Source: Bacillota bacterium (GTDB lineage Bacteria > Bacillota > Clostridia > Lachnospirales > Lachnospiraceae). From it: a stretch of DNA of 64,000 bases. Shown here one piece after another: positions 1 to 9,389 of the stretch. Within the stretch, counting starts at the first letter, position 1. Each line of letters starts with the position of its first letter. Made by a program: the position numbers and the translations under genes. The DNA is taken from contig JAEYOY010000070.1 of NCBI GenBank assembly GCA_023411215.1, positions 62,001 through 126,000 of the forward strand. The letters are read 5' to 3'. The notes below the pieces were generated by a model, which searched no databases, was not told the origin of the DNA, and saw nothing but the letters and a program-made list of their open reading frames with translations.

Positions 1-474
1 GGTGCAATCGACCCATGCCATAGTACCGGACCGATAATTCTGTTGGATCAAAGTAACGGTGTCCTCGGAGACTGCCTTCACAATCGCCCAGTGAGTTCTG
101 GTATTATCCCTTACAATATCACCGACCTGTGGCTGCTCTGTTATTGTAAAGCTGCCCTTATTATCATAGATGAGTGGTGTACTTTTGGTGGAATGAAGAT
201 TATAAACGCCAATCCCGTATACCTGCTGATAAAATTTCTTAACAAAAGCTGCACAGCTATAAACCGGATCAGAACCGGAATGTGGTCCGTTCGTATATAC
301 TGCATCCACGGTAACCCCTAGGTAAGTAATGGAATCAAGTACCTGCCCCTGTTGCACCAGAGTAACTAACATACCGTTATTTTGCGCTGCCAGTACGGTT
401 GGTGTATTCACCGTTCCTACTATGGAAAATAATAGTACCCCAATAATAAATGCTGCTGTTATCCTACGTATCAT
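1..474 (-). CDS. Secreted CHAP/NlpC-P60-like peptidase, C-terminus beyond window
   Basis: Reading the minus strand from an ATG at 474 gives 158 open codons that run off the left edge, so the gene is partial at its 3' end. An AGGAGG site lies about 10 bases upstream of the ATG. The N-terminus MIRRITAAFIIGVLLFSIVG is a signal-peptide-like hydrophobic segment ending near an Ala-Ala, so the protein is probably exported. A Cys at about residue 74 sits in YSCAAFVKKFY and a His at about 128 in RTHWAIVK, preceded by GDIVRDN. This Cys-then-His layout is that of the CHAP/NlpC papain-like fold, which cleaves peptidoglycan peptides or amides. The catalytic assignment is inferred from spacing only, and the third catalytic residue may be beyond the edge. 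It precedes no gene visible here and follows smpB on the same strand. Confidence 0.6.
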   Translation of the reverse strand, partial: MIRRITAAFIIGVLLFSIVGTVNTPTVLAAQNNGMLVTLVQQGQVLDSITYLGVTVDAVYTNGPHSGSDPVYSCAAFVKKFYQQVYGIGVYNLHSTKSTPLIYDNKGSFTITEQPQVGDIVRDNTRTHWAIVKAVSEDTVTLIQQNYRSGTMAWVDCT

Positions 475-523
475 TATCTTAGTTCCTCCTTCGTGACTTT
501 CTCAGCTTTTCCTTCGTTGTCAA

Positions 524-988
524 TTAATAAAGATTCTTCACCTTAAAATCCTTCTCTGCTTCTCTTCGCTGATCCTTCTTCGCAATATCCTCACGCTTAT
601 CATAAAGTTTCTTACCGCGTGCCAGACCTACCTCCATCTTCACCAGACTGCCCTTAAAATAAATCTGCAGCGGTACCAAGGTATAGCCCTTTTGTACAAG
701 CTGTCCTCCGATTTTATTAATCTCGTATTTGTGCATTAAAAGCTTTCGTACTCGAAGCGGATCCTTATTAAAGATATTCCCCTTTTCATATGGGCTAATA
801 TGCATGTTATAGATATACATCTCACCCTTCTCAATCCGAAGGAAGGCTTCCTTTAGACTGCATTTTCCCATCCTAAGTGATTTAACCTCTGTTCCATGTA
901 AGGCGATGCCCGCTTCGAACTTGTCCTCGATAAAATAATCAAAATATGCCTTCTTATTGTTGGCAATCAGTTTAATATTTTCCCCCAC
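524..988 (-). CDS. smpB: SsrA-binding protein SmpB
   Basis: SmpB binds tmRNA and delivers it to stalled ribosomes for trans-translation. The protein starts [18 protein letters not shown] and continues through [13 protein letters not shown] and a C-terminal lysine/arginine-rich tail ([17 protein letters not shown]), all typical of the family. A longer ORF reaches back to 1069 inside rnr, but its first 27 codons are not SmpB-like. The GTG at 988 gives 154 residues, the normal family length, and lies one base after the rnr stop, so translational coupling is likely. An AGGAG lies inside the rnr 3' end, about 14 bases upstream, slightly far. The gene for tmRNA itself was not seen nearby. Coupling with RNase R fits the known role of both in rescue of stalled ribosomes. 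Confidence 0.95.
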   Translation of the reverse strand: MGENIKLIANNKKAYFDYFIEDKFEAGIALHGTEVKSLRMGKCSLKEAFLRIEKGEMYIYNMHISPYEKGNIFNKDPLRVRKLLMHKYEINKIGGQLVQKGYTLVPLQIYFKGSLVKMEVGLARGKKLYDKREDIAKKDQRREAEKDFKVKNLY

Positions 989-989
989 T

Positions 990-3149
990 TTATTCTTCAA
1001 GACTCCTTTCCCTAGGAGGCTCTGCCTCCACAAGAGCAAAATCAACGGTACGTAGAATCTTATCGGCATTCACCACCTCAACCGTAACCATCTGCCCCAA
1101 CTTATATGTTTTTTTGGTATGCTCTCCGATCATTTGGTAACGTTCTTCATCATAGATGTAATAATCATCATCCATCTCACTGACTCGAATCATTCCCTCG
1201 ATCGTATTCGGTAGTTCCACATACATTCCCCAGGAGGTAACTCCTGAGATTACACCTTCAAAGGTCTCGCCGATATGATCCATCATATATTCTACCTTCT
1301 TCAGCTTCTCTACCTCACGCTCTGCCTCCTCAGCACGGCGCTCGGTCTTACTGGAATGGTTGGCTACCTCGAAGAGAATCTTCTCATAATGCTGAACTCT
1401 CTTCTCTCCCAGCTTGCCGTTCAGATTCTCCTTGATAATTCTGTGTATCTGAAGATCAGGATACCTTCGAATTGGAGAGGTAAAATGACAGTAATACTTA
1501 GCAGATAATCCAAAATGACCTGTATTGACCACCGTATACTTCGCCTGTTTCATAGACCGAAGGGTTAATCGACTGATCAACGCTTCCTCCGGGGTATCCT
1601 CCACCTTGATTAAAAGCTTCTGCAGTTCCTTTGGATGAATCTCCTCCTGCCCTAGCTTTATACTATAACCAAAATTGTTGATAAAAATAGCCAGCCTCTT
1701 AATCTTCTCTTCATCCGGATTATCATGAGTACGATATACGAAGGGAATTTCCTGCCAGAAGAAATCTTCTGCAATGGTCTCATTGGCGATCAGCATGAAC
1801 TCTTCGATAATCTTAGTTGCTTTATTTCTCTCATAGGGCTTGATCTCAACCGGTTTACCCAGCTTATCCACAATAATCTTACTCTCCGGGAAGTCAAAAT
1901 TAATAGAGCCTCTCTTATGTCTGCGAGCTCGAAGCACCTCTGCTAATTCCTGCATCAGCATAAACATCGGAACCAGCGATTCGTATTCCTTCGTTACCTG
2001 CTCGTCACTTTCCTCTACAATCTTCGCCACATTCGTATAGGTCATGCGACGGTCTGAGCGGATTACGGTCTCTGCTATCTCATGCCCCAATACCGTTCCC
2101 TTGCTATCGATATCCATAAAGCAACTTAAAGCCAGTCGATCCACTCCCGGATTCAAGGAACAGATACCATTGGATAATTTATGAGGAAGCATCGGTATCA
2201 CACGATCGACCAGATACACACTGGTTCCACGCTTGAGAGCCTCCTTATCAAGAGGTGCTCCTTCCTTCACATAATGAGTCACATCTGCAATATGAACACC
2301 AAGATGATAGATATCCCCTTCCTTACTGATGGTAATTGCATCATCCAGATCCTTAGCATCCTCGCCATCGATGGTTACAGTCGTAATATCTCTAATATCC
2401 TTACGGTTTTTGATCTCTTCCGGATCAATTTCCTCCGGTACATTAGTCAGTGCTCTCATTACCTCTTCCGGGAAGTCTACCGGCAACTCATAAGCACGGA
2501 CTACTGAAATAATATCAACTCCAGGGTCATTCACATGGCCTAGAATCTCAACTATCTTACCCTCTGGATTCGTACTAGCATCTCCGAAATTGGTAATCTT
2601 AGCCACTACCTTGTGACCATCAACCGCTCCTTTGGTAAATTCCTTTGGGATAAAGACATCCTTTCCAAACTTCTGATTGTCTGGACGGACGAAACCGAAA
2701 TTCTTACTCTTTTCAAAGGTTCCGATCACCTGATTATTGCTACGTTCCACAATATTTATTACGGCACCTTCTCTTCTTCGTCCAGTCTGCTCCTCCTTAA
2801 TCGTTATCATGACCTTATCACCATGAAGTGCACCCTTGGTAGCGTCTCCGGGAATGAAGATATCCTGGTTCTCTCCTTCAATTGTCACAAAGCCAAAGCC
2901 TCTCTGGGTACCCGAAAAGGTTCCAACCATCACATCATCTCCGGGAATTCTATATCTTCCCTTACTATCCAGGATAATCTTACCCGATGAAATCAGCTGG
3001 TCCAGCACCAGCTTCAGCTCATGCTTTGCACCTCTTGGTACCTGAAGCAGCACAAGAAGATCCTTGAATCTCATCGGTTTATATTCCTTGCTTGCAAATA
3101 GTTCTTCAAGCATTAATTTTTTATCTCCTAATAATTCATTTTCTTTCAC
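990..3149 (-). CDS. rnr: Ribonuclease R
   Basis: A 719-residue 3'-to-5' exoribonuclease. An N-terminal winged-helix-like segment (about 1-70) is followed by two cold-shock/OB domains ([14 protein letters not shown] near 76 and [18 protein letters not shown] near 143). The RNB catalytic domain follows, with the acidic Mg-binding motif [10 protein letters not shown] at about 261-270, and then a C-terminal S1 domain ([15 protein letters not shown]). Length and order are standard for RNase R. The start is a GTG at 3149 with an AAGGTG ribosome site. It is followed immediately by smpB, with a one-base gap to the preferred smpB start, and is separated from upstream secG by a strong terminator, so rnr-smpB should have their own promoter in the 3150-3272 gap. 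A TATACT at 3237-3242 could be its -10, but I see no good -35. Confidence 0.96.
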   Translation of the reverse strand: MKENELLGDKKLMLEELFASKEYKPMRFKDLLVLLQVPRGAKHELKLVLDQLISSGKIILDSKGRYRIPGDDVMVGTFSGTQRGFGFVTIEGENQDIFIPGDATKGALHGDKVMITIKEEQTGRRREGAVINIVERSNNQVIGTFEKSKNFGFVRPDNQKFGKDVFIPKEFTKGAVDGHKVVAKITNFGDASTNPEGKIVEILGHVNDPGVDIISVVRAYELPVDFPEEVMRALTNVPEEIDPEEIKNRKDIRDITTVTIDGEDAKDLDDAITISKEGDIYHLGVHIADVTHYVKEGAPLDKEALKRGTSVYLVDRVIPMLPHKLSNGICSLNPGVDRLALSCFMDIDSKGTVLGHEIAETVIRSDRRMTYTNVAKIVEESDEQVTKEYESLVPMFMLMQELAEVLRARRHKRGSINFDFPESKIIVDKLGKPVEIKPYERNKATKIIEEFMLIANETIAEDFFWQEIPFVYRTHDNPDEEKIKRLAIFINNFGYSIKLGQEEIHPKELQKLLIKVEDTPEEALISRLTLRSMKQAKYTVVNTGHFGLSAKYYCHFTSPIRRYPDLQIHRIIKENLNGKLGEKRVQHYEKILFEVANHSSKTERRAEEAEREVEKLKKVEYMMDHIGETFEGVISGVTSWGMYVELPNTIEGMIRVSEMDDDYYIYDEERYQMIGEHTKKTYKLGQMVTVEVVNADKILRTVDFALVEAEPPRERSLEE

Positions 3150-3272
3150 CTACAACACCTTCTTTTCTTCATGAAAATGATTTGTATCTTATACCAATCT
3201 ATAGTCTTCCTTTTAAACGGTTTATAGTTTAGTATTAGTATACCATATCTTGCATGTTTTAACATAAGATTT

Positions 3273-3305
3273 AAAAAAACACTCCGAAAAGTTTCAGAGT
3301 GTTTT
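3273..3305 (-). terminator. Rho-independent terminator after secG
   Basis: On the minus strand ACACTCTGAAA pairs with its complement across a four-base loop (about 11 pairs, one G-U) and is followed by a run of seven T. It lies just beyond the secG stop and separates secG from rnr. Confidence 0.9.
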
Positions 3306-3327
3306 GAATGCATTCCTATCTAATTGA

Positions 3328-3567
3328 TTACCAATTCAAGCATAAAATAATGGAAAGAATGATAAACGCTGCTGCTAAATACTCCGTTACTCGTTCGAGA
3401 GTACCTTCAACAGAACGTCCCTTATTCTTGCTCCAATAAGTCTCACCGGTACCAACCAGCGCACCGGATAAACCAGCTTGCTTACCTTCCTGTCTCAGCA
3501 CTACGAATGTCAATGCTATACACACTAAAATGTATATAATCTGAACGATTAGTTTTAAAGCTTCCAT
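3328..3567 (-). CDS. secG: Preprotein translocase subunit SecG
   Basis: A 79-residue membrane protein with two hydrophobic helices (about 7-24 and 60-78). They are separated by the conserved SecG loop, here RQEGKQAGLSGALVGTGETY followed by KNKGRS. It is the small non-essential partner of SecYE in the export channel. AGGAGG lies seven bases upstream of the ATG. It lies 57 bases downstream of gpmI on the same strand and ends at a strong terminator, so it is probably the last gene of the gpmI transcript. gpmI-secG-rnr-smpB is a familiar order in Firmicutes. Confidence 0.93.
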   Translation of the reverse strand: MEALKLIVQIIYILVCIALTFVVLRQEGKQAGLSGALVGTGETYWSKNKGRSVEGTLERVTEYLAAAFIILSIILCLNW

Positions 3568-3624
3568 GTCTACACCTCCTAAAAACTAAACTCAATTCTA
3601 CCATAGATTAGAAATTATTTCAAC

Positions 3625-5166
3625 CTATTTTTTAATCAGCAGGGACTTTCCGGTCATTTCATCCGGCTTTACCAGATCCATCATCTCTATCATGGTAGGA
3701 ATAATATCTGCAAGACATCCACCCTCTGCTAATGTATATGCTTTATCATAATTTACTAAGATAAATGGAACCGGGTTGGTGGTATGAGCAGTAAAAGGCT
3801 CATTGGTAGTGTAGTCCACTAACTGCTCTGCATTTCCGTGGTCCGCACAAATGAACATCTGGCCATCGACCTCAAGTAAAGCGTCTACCGCCATTCCGAC
3901 ACATTTATCTACCGCTTCAATTGCCTTGATTGCTGCACCTTCGATACCTGTATGACCAACCATATCCGGATTTGCAAAGTTAACAATAATCACGTCATAT
4001 TTACCGGACTTAATGGATTTAACCAGGTTATCTGCAACCTCATAGGCGCTCATCTCAGGCTGAAGATCGTAGGTTGCTACCTTAGGAGAATTAACAAGGA
4101 TGCGATCCTCACCTTCATTAGGAACCTCAACTCCAGCATTGAAGAAGAAGGTAACATGTGCATATTTCTCGGTTTCTGCAAGACGAAGCTGAGTCTTATG
4201 ATTGGCAGCCAAGAACTGTCCAAAGGTATTATTCAAGGATATCTTATGGAACGCTACAATTTTATTCGGAATAGTAATGTCATATTCGGAGAAGCAGGCG
4301 TAAGTAAGTTCTACTCTCTTGCCACGCTCAAAGCCCTTGAATTCCTCATCACAGAATGCTCTTGTAATCTCTCTTGCTCTGTCCGGTCTAAAATTGAAGA
4401 AAATAACAGAATCCTTATCTTTAATGGTAGCTACCGGTTTACCATCTTCCTCAACCACTGTCGGAAGCACAAACTCATCATATTTTTCAAGATCGTAGGA
4501 GTTCTGAACAGCGAGTACTCCACTTTCTGCTTTCTCACCCTCACCGAATACCATCGCGCGGTATGCTTTTTCTACACGATCCCAACGGTTATCACGATCC
4601 ATAACATAATATCTACCCATTACAGTTGCAATCTTACCAACACCGATGATCTTCATCTGCTCCCAAAGCTCCTCAACAAAGCCCTTACCGGATGCCGGAG
4701 GTGTATCACGTCCATCAAGGAACGCATGAACATATACATTGGTTAAGCCTTGCTTCTTCGCAAGCTCAAGCAGTGCATATAAATGTGTATTATGACTGTG
4801 TACACCGCCATCGGATAATAACCCATAAAGATGCAAATCGGAATTATTTCTCTTGCAATTGTCGATTGCAGCCAGTAATGCAGCATTCTTGAAGAAATCT
4901 CCGTCCTTAATCTCCTTCGTAATTCTGGTCAGCTCCTGGTATACAATTCTACCAGCACCCATATTGATATGTCCCACCTCAGAGTTACCCATCTGACCAT
5001 CCGGGAGACCAACTGCCATACCACTTGCATAACCCTTAGCAAAAGGATATTCTGCCATTAGTCGATCCATTACCGGTGTATTTGCTTCAGCGATCGCATT
5101 CGCTTCCTTCTTCTCATTAAGACCATAACCATCTAATATCATTAATACTGTAGGCTTTTTACTCAT
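3625..5166 (-). CDS. gpmI: Phosphoglycerate mutase, 2,3-bisphosphoglycerate-independent
   Basis: Converts 3-phosphoglycerate to 2-phosphoglycerate in lower glycolysis, using two Mn ions. It belongs to the alkaline phosphatase superfamily. The metal-binding N-terminus reads PTVLMILDGYGLN, and the phospho-serine motif is GQMGNSEVGHINMGAGR. The second metal cluster is NFANPDMVGHTG together with ICADHGNAEQL near the C-terminus. The protein is 513 residues when the second ATG is used; AAAGGAG lies 8 bases before that ATG but only 2 before the first, so the second is preferred. It follows tpiA, pgk and gap on the same strand but is separated from tpiA by a 743-base gap with repeats and a terminator, so it probably has its own promoter. 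Confidence 0.97.
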   Translation of the reverse strand: MSKKPTVLMILDGYGLNEKKEANAIAEANTPVMDRLMAEYPFAKGYASGMAVGLPDGQMGNSEVGHINMGAGRIVYQELTRITKEIKDGDFFKNAALLAAIDNCKRNNSDLHLYGLLSDGGVHSHNTHLYALLELAKKQGLTNVYVHAFLDGRDTPPASGKGFVEELWEQMKIIGVGKIATVMGRYYVMDRDNRWDRVEKAYRAMVFGEGEKAESGVLAVQNSYDLEKYDEFVLPTVVEEDGKPVATIKDKDSVIFFNFRPDRAREITRAFCDEEFKGFERGKRVELTYACFSEYDITIPNKIVAFHKISLNNTFGQFLAANHKTQLRLAETEKYAHVTFFFNAGVEVPNEGEDRILVNSPKVATYDLQPEMSAYEVADNLVKSIKSGKYDVIIVNFANPDMVGHTGIEGAAIKAIEAVDKCVGMAVDALLEVDGQMFICADHGNAEQLVDYTTNEPFTAHTTNPVPFILVNYDKAYTLAEGGCLADIIPTMIEMMDLVKPDEMTGKSLLIKK

Positions 5167-5258
5167 CTTCATTACTCCTTTACATATAAAATCATTTTGA
5201 ACCTATTTATCACTTGAGGTGCTAGACAATTTACAACCATCTAATTCCCTACTCATAT

Positions 5259-5287
5259 ATTATAATCATACCCTGATACTATATCAT
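5259..5287 (-). promoter_or_regulatory. Possible sigma-A promoter of gpmI
   Basis: On the minus strand a perfect TATAAT (5259-5264) lies 17 bases from ATGATA (5282-5287), which matches the -35 consensus at four of six positions. The -35 would be supplied by the edge of the first 107-bp repeat unit. The leader to gpmI would be about 90 bases. Confidence 0.35.
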
Positions 5288-5501
5288 GAATATGAAGCAT
5301 ATTCATGATCCTTTGCTCCGCTCGTATACTTGCAAGTAAGCTTGCTATGCAATGCTCTTCTCGCATTATGTTCACTACGCTTACATAATATCATGAATAT
5401 GTGTCATATTCATGATATTTGCTCCGATCGCATACTTGCAAGCAAGCTTGCTATGCGAATGCCTTTCTCGCGTTATGCTCACTACGCTCACATAATATCA
5501 T
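5283..5501 (+). repeat. Two tandem copies of a 107-bp palindromic repeat (family A)
   Basis: Two head-to-tail units start at 5283 and 5390, a period of 107 bases. Each begins with an inverted repeat around CATGAATATG, perfect 12+12 in the second copy. A CTCCG-like block follows, then a CTTGCAAG/CTTGC hairpin flanked by GCATAC and TATGC. Each unit ends with a CTCACTACGCTCACATAAT-type segment (the first copy differs by a few bases). A third copy lies at 44421-44533 in the same orientation. The 65-residue plus-strand reading frame over this region is a product of the repeat and is not called as a gene. Confidence 0.85.
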
Positions 5502-5737
5502 AATCCTTATAGGTATGTTACTTTCTTATTTCGCTTTTTGTGCTGATTATCATCCCAATGAATATCACATCTTGTCGGTCTTCTTAGGAACAGCTCGAAT
5601 TAAAGTATATACTTAAACATCATCATTTGTCAAATAGTATGTCACACCACAGTCATTAATGTTAAAACATTGATCGAACTCATATATCAACAGTGGTTGG
5701 GTGTGAACAGTAACCAGCATTACAATGCTAGGTAATA

Positions 5738-5770
5738 AAGCAATAGGCCCGGTCCCCAAAGACCGGACCC
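5738..5770 (-). terminator. Terminator-like hairpin after tpiA, duplicated block
   Basis: On the minus strand GGTCCGGTC pairs with GACCGGGCC (nine pairs with one G-U), followed by a weak T-containing tract. It lies 140 bases beyond the tpiA stop. The right arm plus flank (5760-5781, 22 bases) is identical to the block at 8048-8069 after gap. Between here and tpiA there is one further small palindrome (TGCCTGT..ACAGGCA, about 5825-5842). I see nothing else in 5502-5909. Confidence 0.6.
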
Positions 5771-5909
5771 ATGATGGATCATTTTCCGCGAAAGTAAAAT
5801 GCGAACGCGCACCTGCGAACAGTGCCTGTAAACAGGCATCAGAGAAACTCGCATAGTGTGTTTCATCCGGTTAATATATCTGAATCCGAATCAACATAAA
5901 GTTAAAATC

Positions 5910-6656
5910 TTACTTGTAATTTACAATTTTTCCAAAGTCAGCCTTTAAACTAGCACCACCAACTAGACCACCATCAATATTAGACTGGGAGAATAAATCA
6001 GCTGCACTACCTGCTGTTACACTGCCGCCGTACTGGATACGGATAACAGCTGCGGTTGCCTCATCATAGATTTCAGCAATGCACTCGCGAATCGCCTTAC
6101 ATACCTCTTCTGCCTGCTCGGTTGTAGCAACCTTACCGGTACCAATTGCCCAGATAGGCTCGTAAGCGATAACAGCAACCTTAGCCTGCTCTGCTGAAAC
6201 GTTTAAGAAAGCAATCTTAATCTGCTGACGGATCCAGTCAATTGTGATGCCCTGCTCTCTCTGCTTTAAGGACTCACCACAGCATATGATAGGTGTGATA
6301 CCATGCTCAAATGCTTTTAATACCTTCTTATTTACGGTTTCATCTGACTCTGCAAAGTATTCTCTTCTCTCTGAATGTCCGATGATAACATATTTCACTC
6401 CGATACTGGTTAACATACTGGGAGAAATCTCACCGGTATAGGCACCGCTCTCTTCATAATACATGTTCTGAGCACCGATTGCAATGTTCGTCCCCTTTGC
6501 TGCTTCCAATGCTGTTGTTAATGATACTGAGGGAACACAAAATACAACGTCCGCATCTTCTGTTACTACCAAAGGCTTTAATTCATTAATTAAAGCTACT
6601 GCTTCTGCCGGAGTCTTATTCATCTTCCAGTTTCCTGCAATTATTTTTCTACGCAT
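5910..6656 (-). CDS. tpiA: Triosephosphate isomerase
   Basis: Interconverts dihydroxyacetone phosphate and glyceraldehyde 3-phosphate. It is a 248-residue TIM barrel. The substrate-binding lysine is K11 in AGNWKMN, the electrophilic histidine H94 in [11 protein letters not shown], and the catalytic base E166 in [12 protein letters not shown]. The phosphate-binding C-terminal glycine loops are IQYGGSV and [16 protein letters not shown] lies six bases before the ATG. It starts 30 bases after pgk on the same strand, so pgk-tpiA form one operon. Confidence 0.98.
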   Translation of the reverse strand: MRRKIIAGNWKMNKTPAEAVALINELKPLVVTEDADVVFCVPSVSLTTALEAAKGTNIAIGAQNMYYEESGAYTGEISPSMLTSIGVKYVIIGHSERREYFAESDETVNKKVLKAFEHGITPIICCGESLKQREQGITIDWIRQQIKIAFLNVSAEQAKVAVIAYEPIWAIGTGKVATTEQAEEVCKAIRECIAEIYDEATAAVIRIQYGGSVTAGSAADLFSQSNIDGGLVGGASLKADFGKIVNYK

Positions 6657-6686
6657 GATATTCCTCCTATGATGGGATTTCTCCTA

Positions 6687-7880
6687 TTACTTATTGTTAG
6701 CTGCAGCTATACCGGGAAGCTCTTTACCCTCTAAGAATTCTAGAGAAGCGCCACCACCGGTGGAGATGTGAGACATCTTATCGCCAAAGCCTAAGATATT
6801 AACAGCTGCTACGGAATCACCGCCACCGATAATTGTAGTTGCATCGATCTCAGCCAGTGCCTTAGCAACAGCGATGGTTCCTGCTGCGAAATTAGATAAT
6901 TCAAATACACCCATCGGTCCATTCCATACTACTGTCTTTGCATCCTTGATCGCATCAGCATACAACTCGCGAGTCTTTTCGCCGATATCAAGTCCTTCCC
7001 AGTCAGGCTCGATTTCACCACGTTTTACTGTCTTGTAAGGAGTATCGTTAGAAAATTCCTGTGCAACGACAGTATCGATGGGGATCAATAATCTAACACC
7101 CTTCTTCTCAGCCTTTTCCATCATCTGCTTTGCATAATCGATATAATCAGGCTCTAATAAAGACAAACCAACCTCTTCACCAAGAGATTTCATAAAGGTA
7201 TAAGCCATACCGCCACCGATGATTAAGGTATCAACCTTATCAAGAAGATTATCGATTACAGAGATCTTGCTGGAAACCTTAGATCCACCAAGAATTGCAA
7301 CGAAAGGTCTCTTCGGATTATTAACCGCGTTACCAAGGAATTCGATTTCCTTCTGCATTAAGTAACCAACTACGCTTGTCTCTACAAACTGAGTTACACC
7401 TACATTAGAGCAATGAGCTCTATGAGCGGTTCCAAATGCATCATTTACAAATACGTCACACAGGGAAGCTAATTCCTTACTAAAAGCTTCACCATTCTTT
7501 GTCTCTTCTACTCTATAACGGGTATTTTCAAGAAGAACTACTTCGCCTTCCTTCATAGCAGCAACAGCAGCCTTCGCATTTTCTCCAACTACATTATCAT
7601 CCTTGGCAAATTTAACTTCCTGGCCAAGTAACTCAGCCAATCTAACTGCGACCGGAGCTAAGGATAATTCAGGCTTCGGCTCACCCTTGGGTTTGCCTAA
7701 GTGAGAGCAAAGAATAACCTTACCACCATCTGCGAGTAATTTCTTAATGGTAGGAAGAGCTTCTACAAGACGTACCTCATCGGTAATCTTACCCTCCTGT
7801 AACGGAACATTGAAATCACATCTTACTAAGACTCTTTTTCCTTTTACATTGATATCATCAACTGACTTCTTATTTAACAT
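6687..7880 (-). CDS. pgk: Phosphoglycerate kinase
   Basis: Transfers the acyl phosphate of 1,3-bisphosphoglycerate to ADP, the first ATP-yielding step of lower glycolysis. At 397 residues it has the normal length. The signature [16 protein letters not shown] lies near residue 16, [10 protein letters not shown] in the substrate-binding basic patch, [28 protein letters not shown] and the C-terminal nucleotide-binding [15 protein letters not shown] lies seven bases before the ATG. A terminator hairpin and a second small inverted repeat (8001-8021, CATAGGA..TCCTATG) stand between gap and pgk, so part of pgk expression may depend on read-through from gap or on a promoter in 7881-8000 that I could not identify. 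Confidence 0.98.
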   Translation of the reverse strand: MLNKKSVDDINVKGKRVLVRCDFNVPLQEGKITDEVRLVEALPTIKKLLADGGKVILCSHLGKPKGEPKPELSLAPVAVRLAELLGQEVKFAKDDNVVGENAKAAVAAMKEGEVVLLENTRYRVEETKNGEAFSKELASLCDVFVNDAFGTAHRAHCSNVGVTQFVETSVVGYLMQKEIEFLGNAVNNPKRPFVAILGGSKVSSKISVIDNLLDKVDTLIIGGGMAYTFMKSLGEEVGLSLLEPDYIDYAKQMMEKAEKKGVRLLIPIDTVVAQEFSNDTPYKTVKRGEIEPDWEGLDIGEKTRELYADAIKDAKTVVWNGPMGVFELSNFAAGTIAVAKALAEIDATTIIGGGDSVAAVNILGFGDKMSHISTGGGASLEFLEGKELPGIAAANNK

Positions 7881-8025
7881 ATAATATCTCCTTTCAATAC
7901 TATTTTTTCGACGTTTAAACGCTCATTAAGGAATTAATTCTATGTTATCCCTAGGAACTCATTCAGCCGTACATCAAATAACTGCTATCGGCTATCTTCT
8001 CATAGGACATAATTTCCTATGAACC

Positions 8026-8058
8026 AAAAAAAGGGTCCGGCCCTGAGAGACCGGACCC
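8026..8058 (-). terminator. Rho-independent terminator between gap and pgk
   Basis: On the minus strand GGGTCCGG pairs perfectly with CCGGACCC around a ten-base loop and is followed by seven T. It lies 70 bases past the gap stop and would make gap partly monocistronic. The arm and flank recur after tpiA. Confidence 0.9.
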
Positions 8059-8125
8059 ATGATGGATCAATTAAAGCATGATTCAAAGTACGAGTATCAA
8101 ATAATTTTGAATCGTGTATTAAATA

Positions 8126-9136
8126 TTATGCTAATTCTGCAAAGTATTTAATTGTTCTTACCATCTGGCTTGTGTAGGAGTTCTCGTTATCATACCAAGA
8201 AACAACCTTTACTAAGCTCTTACCATCTCCAAGATCAGTAACCTTAGTCTGGGTAGCGTCAAATAAAGAGCCATAGGTAATACCAACGATATCGGAAGAA
8301 ACAAGTTCGTCCTCTGTATAACCATAGGATGCGCTCTGAGCTGCCTTCATAGCTGCGTTGATATCAGCTTTTGTAACCTTACCGTTTACAACTGCAACTA
8401 ACTCAGTAATGGAACCTGTCGGAACAGGAACTCTCTGTGCAGCACCGTCTAATTTACCAGCCAACTCGGGAATAACAAGACCGATAGCCTTAGCAGCTCC
8501 TGTGGAGTTAGGTACGATATTAACCGCTGCAGCACGTGCTCTTCTTAAGTCACCCTTCGGATGAGGTCCGTCAAGAGTCATCTGATCACCGGTGTAAGCG
8601 TGAATTGTAGTCATGAAACCTTTCTCGATCGGAACTAATTTATTTAAAGTATCTGCCATAGGAGCTAAGCAGTTAGTAGTACAAGAAGCTGCGGAAATGA
8701 TAGTGTCTGATGCCTTTAATGTATTCTCATTAACGCTGAATACTACGGTAGGAAGATCATCGCCAGCCGGAGCGGAGATAACAACCTTCTTAGCACCTGC
8801 ATCGATATGCGCCTGAGACTTAGCCTTAGAAGCAAAGAAACCAGTACATTCAAGAACCACATCTACACCAAGCTTACCCCAAGGTAAATCAGCCGGATTC
8901 TTCTGAGCGTAGATCATAATTTCCTTACCGTCTACAACGATAGAACTTTCTTTTGCTACAACCTCATGTCCAACATATCTACCCTGTGCGGAATCGTATT
9001 TTAATAAGTGAGCTAACATCTTAGCATCTGTTAAATCGTTGATAGCCACGATCTCGTAACCTTCTGCGCCGAACATCTGTCTGAATGCAAGACGGCCGAT
9101 ACGTCCAAAACCATTAATTGCTACTTTTACTGCCAT
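8126..9136 (-). CDS. gap: Glyceraldehyde-3-phosphate dehydrogenase, NAD-type, phosphorylating
   Basis: Oxidises glyceraldehyde 3-phosphate to 1,3-bisphosphoglycerate with NAD. It has 336 residues. The Rossmann start [16 protein letters not shown] and Asp34 in AINDLTD indicate NAD rather than NADP. The catalytic Cys152 lies in SAASCTTNC, with His179 in [10 protein letters not shown], and [11 protein letters not shown] is near the C-terminus. AGGAGG lies nine bases before the ATG. It has a good sigma-A promoter and its own strong terminator, and heads the gap / pgk-tpiA / gpmI cluster. No cggR-type regulator gene precedes it; the upstream neighbour is a phosphate transporter. Confidence 0.98.
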   Translation of the reverse strand: MAVKVAINGFGRIGRLAFRQMFGAEGYEIVAINDLTDAKMLAHLLKYDSAQGRYVGHEVVAKESSIVVDGKEIMIYAQKNPADLPWGKLGVDVVLECTGFFASKAKSQAHIDAGAKKVVISAPAGDDLPTVVFSVNENTLKASDTIISAASCTTNCLAPMADTLNKLVPIEKGFMTTIHAYTGDQMTLDGPHPKGDLRRARAAAVNIVPNSTGAAKAIGLVIPELAGKLDGAAQRVPVPTGSITELVAVVNGKVTKADINAAMKAAQSASYGYTEDELVSSDIVGITYGSLFDATQTKVTDLGDGKSLVKVVSWYDNENSYTSQMVRTIKYFAELA

Positions 9137-9269
9137 GATTATATTCCTCCTAATTGTTTTAATTTATAATATACTGCCATAGGGCAGCAATTAAACATGA
9201 TAAAACTTCCATACATATTGAATCGTGAATCGCTTGGACACATTGACAAAAATTTCTCAATCCAAATTT

Positions 9270-9298
9270 ATTTTACCTAATTTAAGATAAAATATCAA
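9270..9298 (-). promoter_or_regulatory. Sigma-A promoter of gap
   Basis: On the minus strand TTGATA (9293-9298) and TAAAAT (9270-9275) are separated by exactly 17 bases. The leader to the gap ATG would be about 125 bases. Confidence 0.7.
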
Positions 9299-9389
9299 GA
9301 GCATATTTCTCAATTTCTTGAATATTATGAATATGTTACTAATTTGAATTTAATCCTTGTTTTTTTTGTGCAGTTTTGTTTTGATACAT

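Noticed and set aside
1..1100. tmRNA gene next to smpB
   Set aside because: No tRNA-like ends or tag-peptide frame were seen in the gaps around smpB.
3952..4746. 264-residue plus-strand frame opposite gpmI
   Set aside because: Long antisense shadow of the gpmI coding sequence; no ribosome site and no recognisable family.
5419..5616. 65-residue plus-strand frame in the gpmI-tpiA gap
   Set aside because: It is a translation of repeat family A; no ribosome site and composition follows the repeat.
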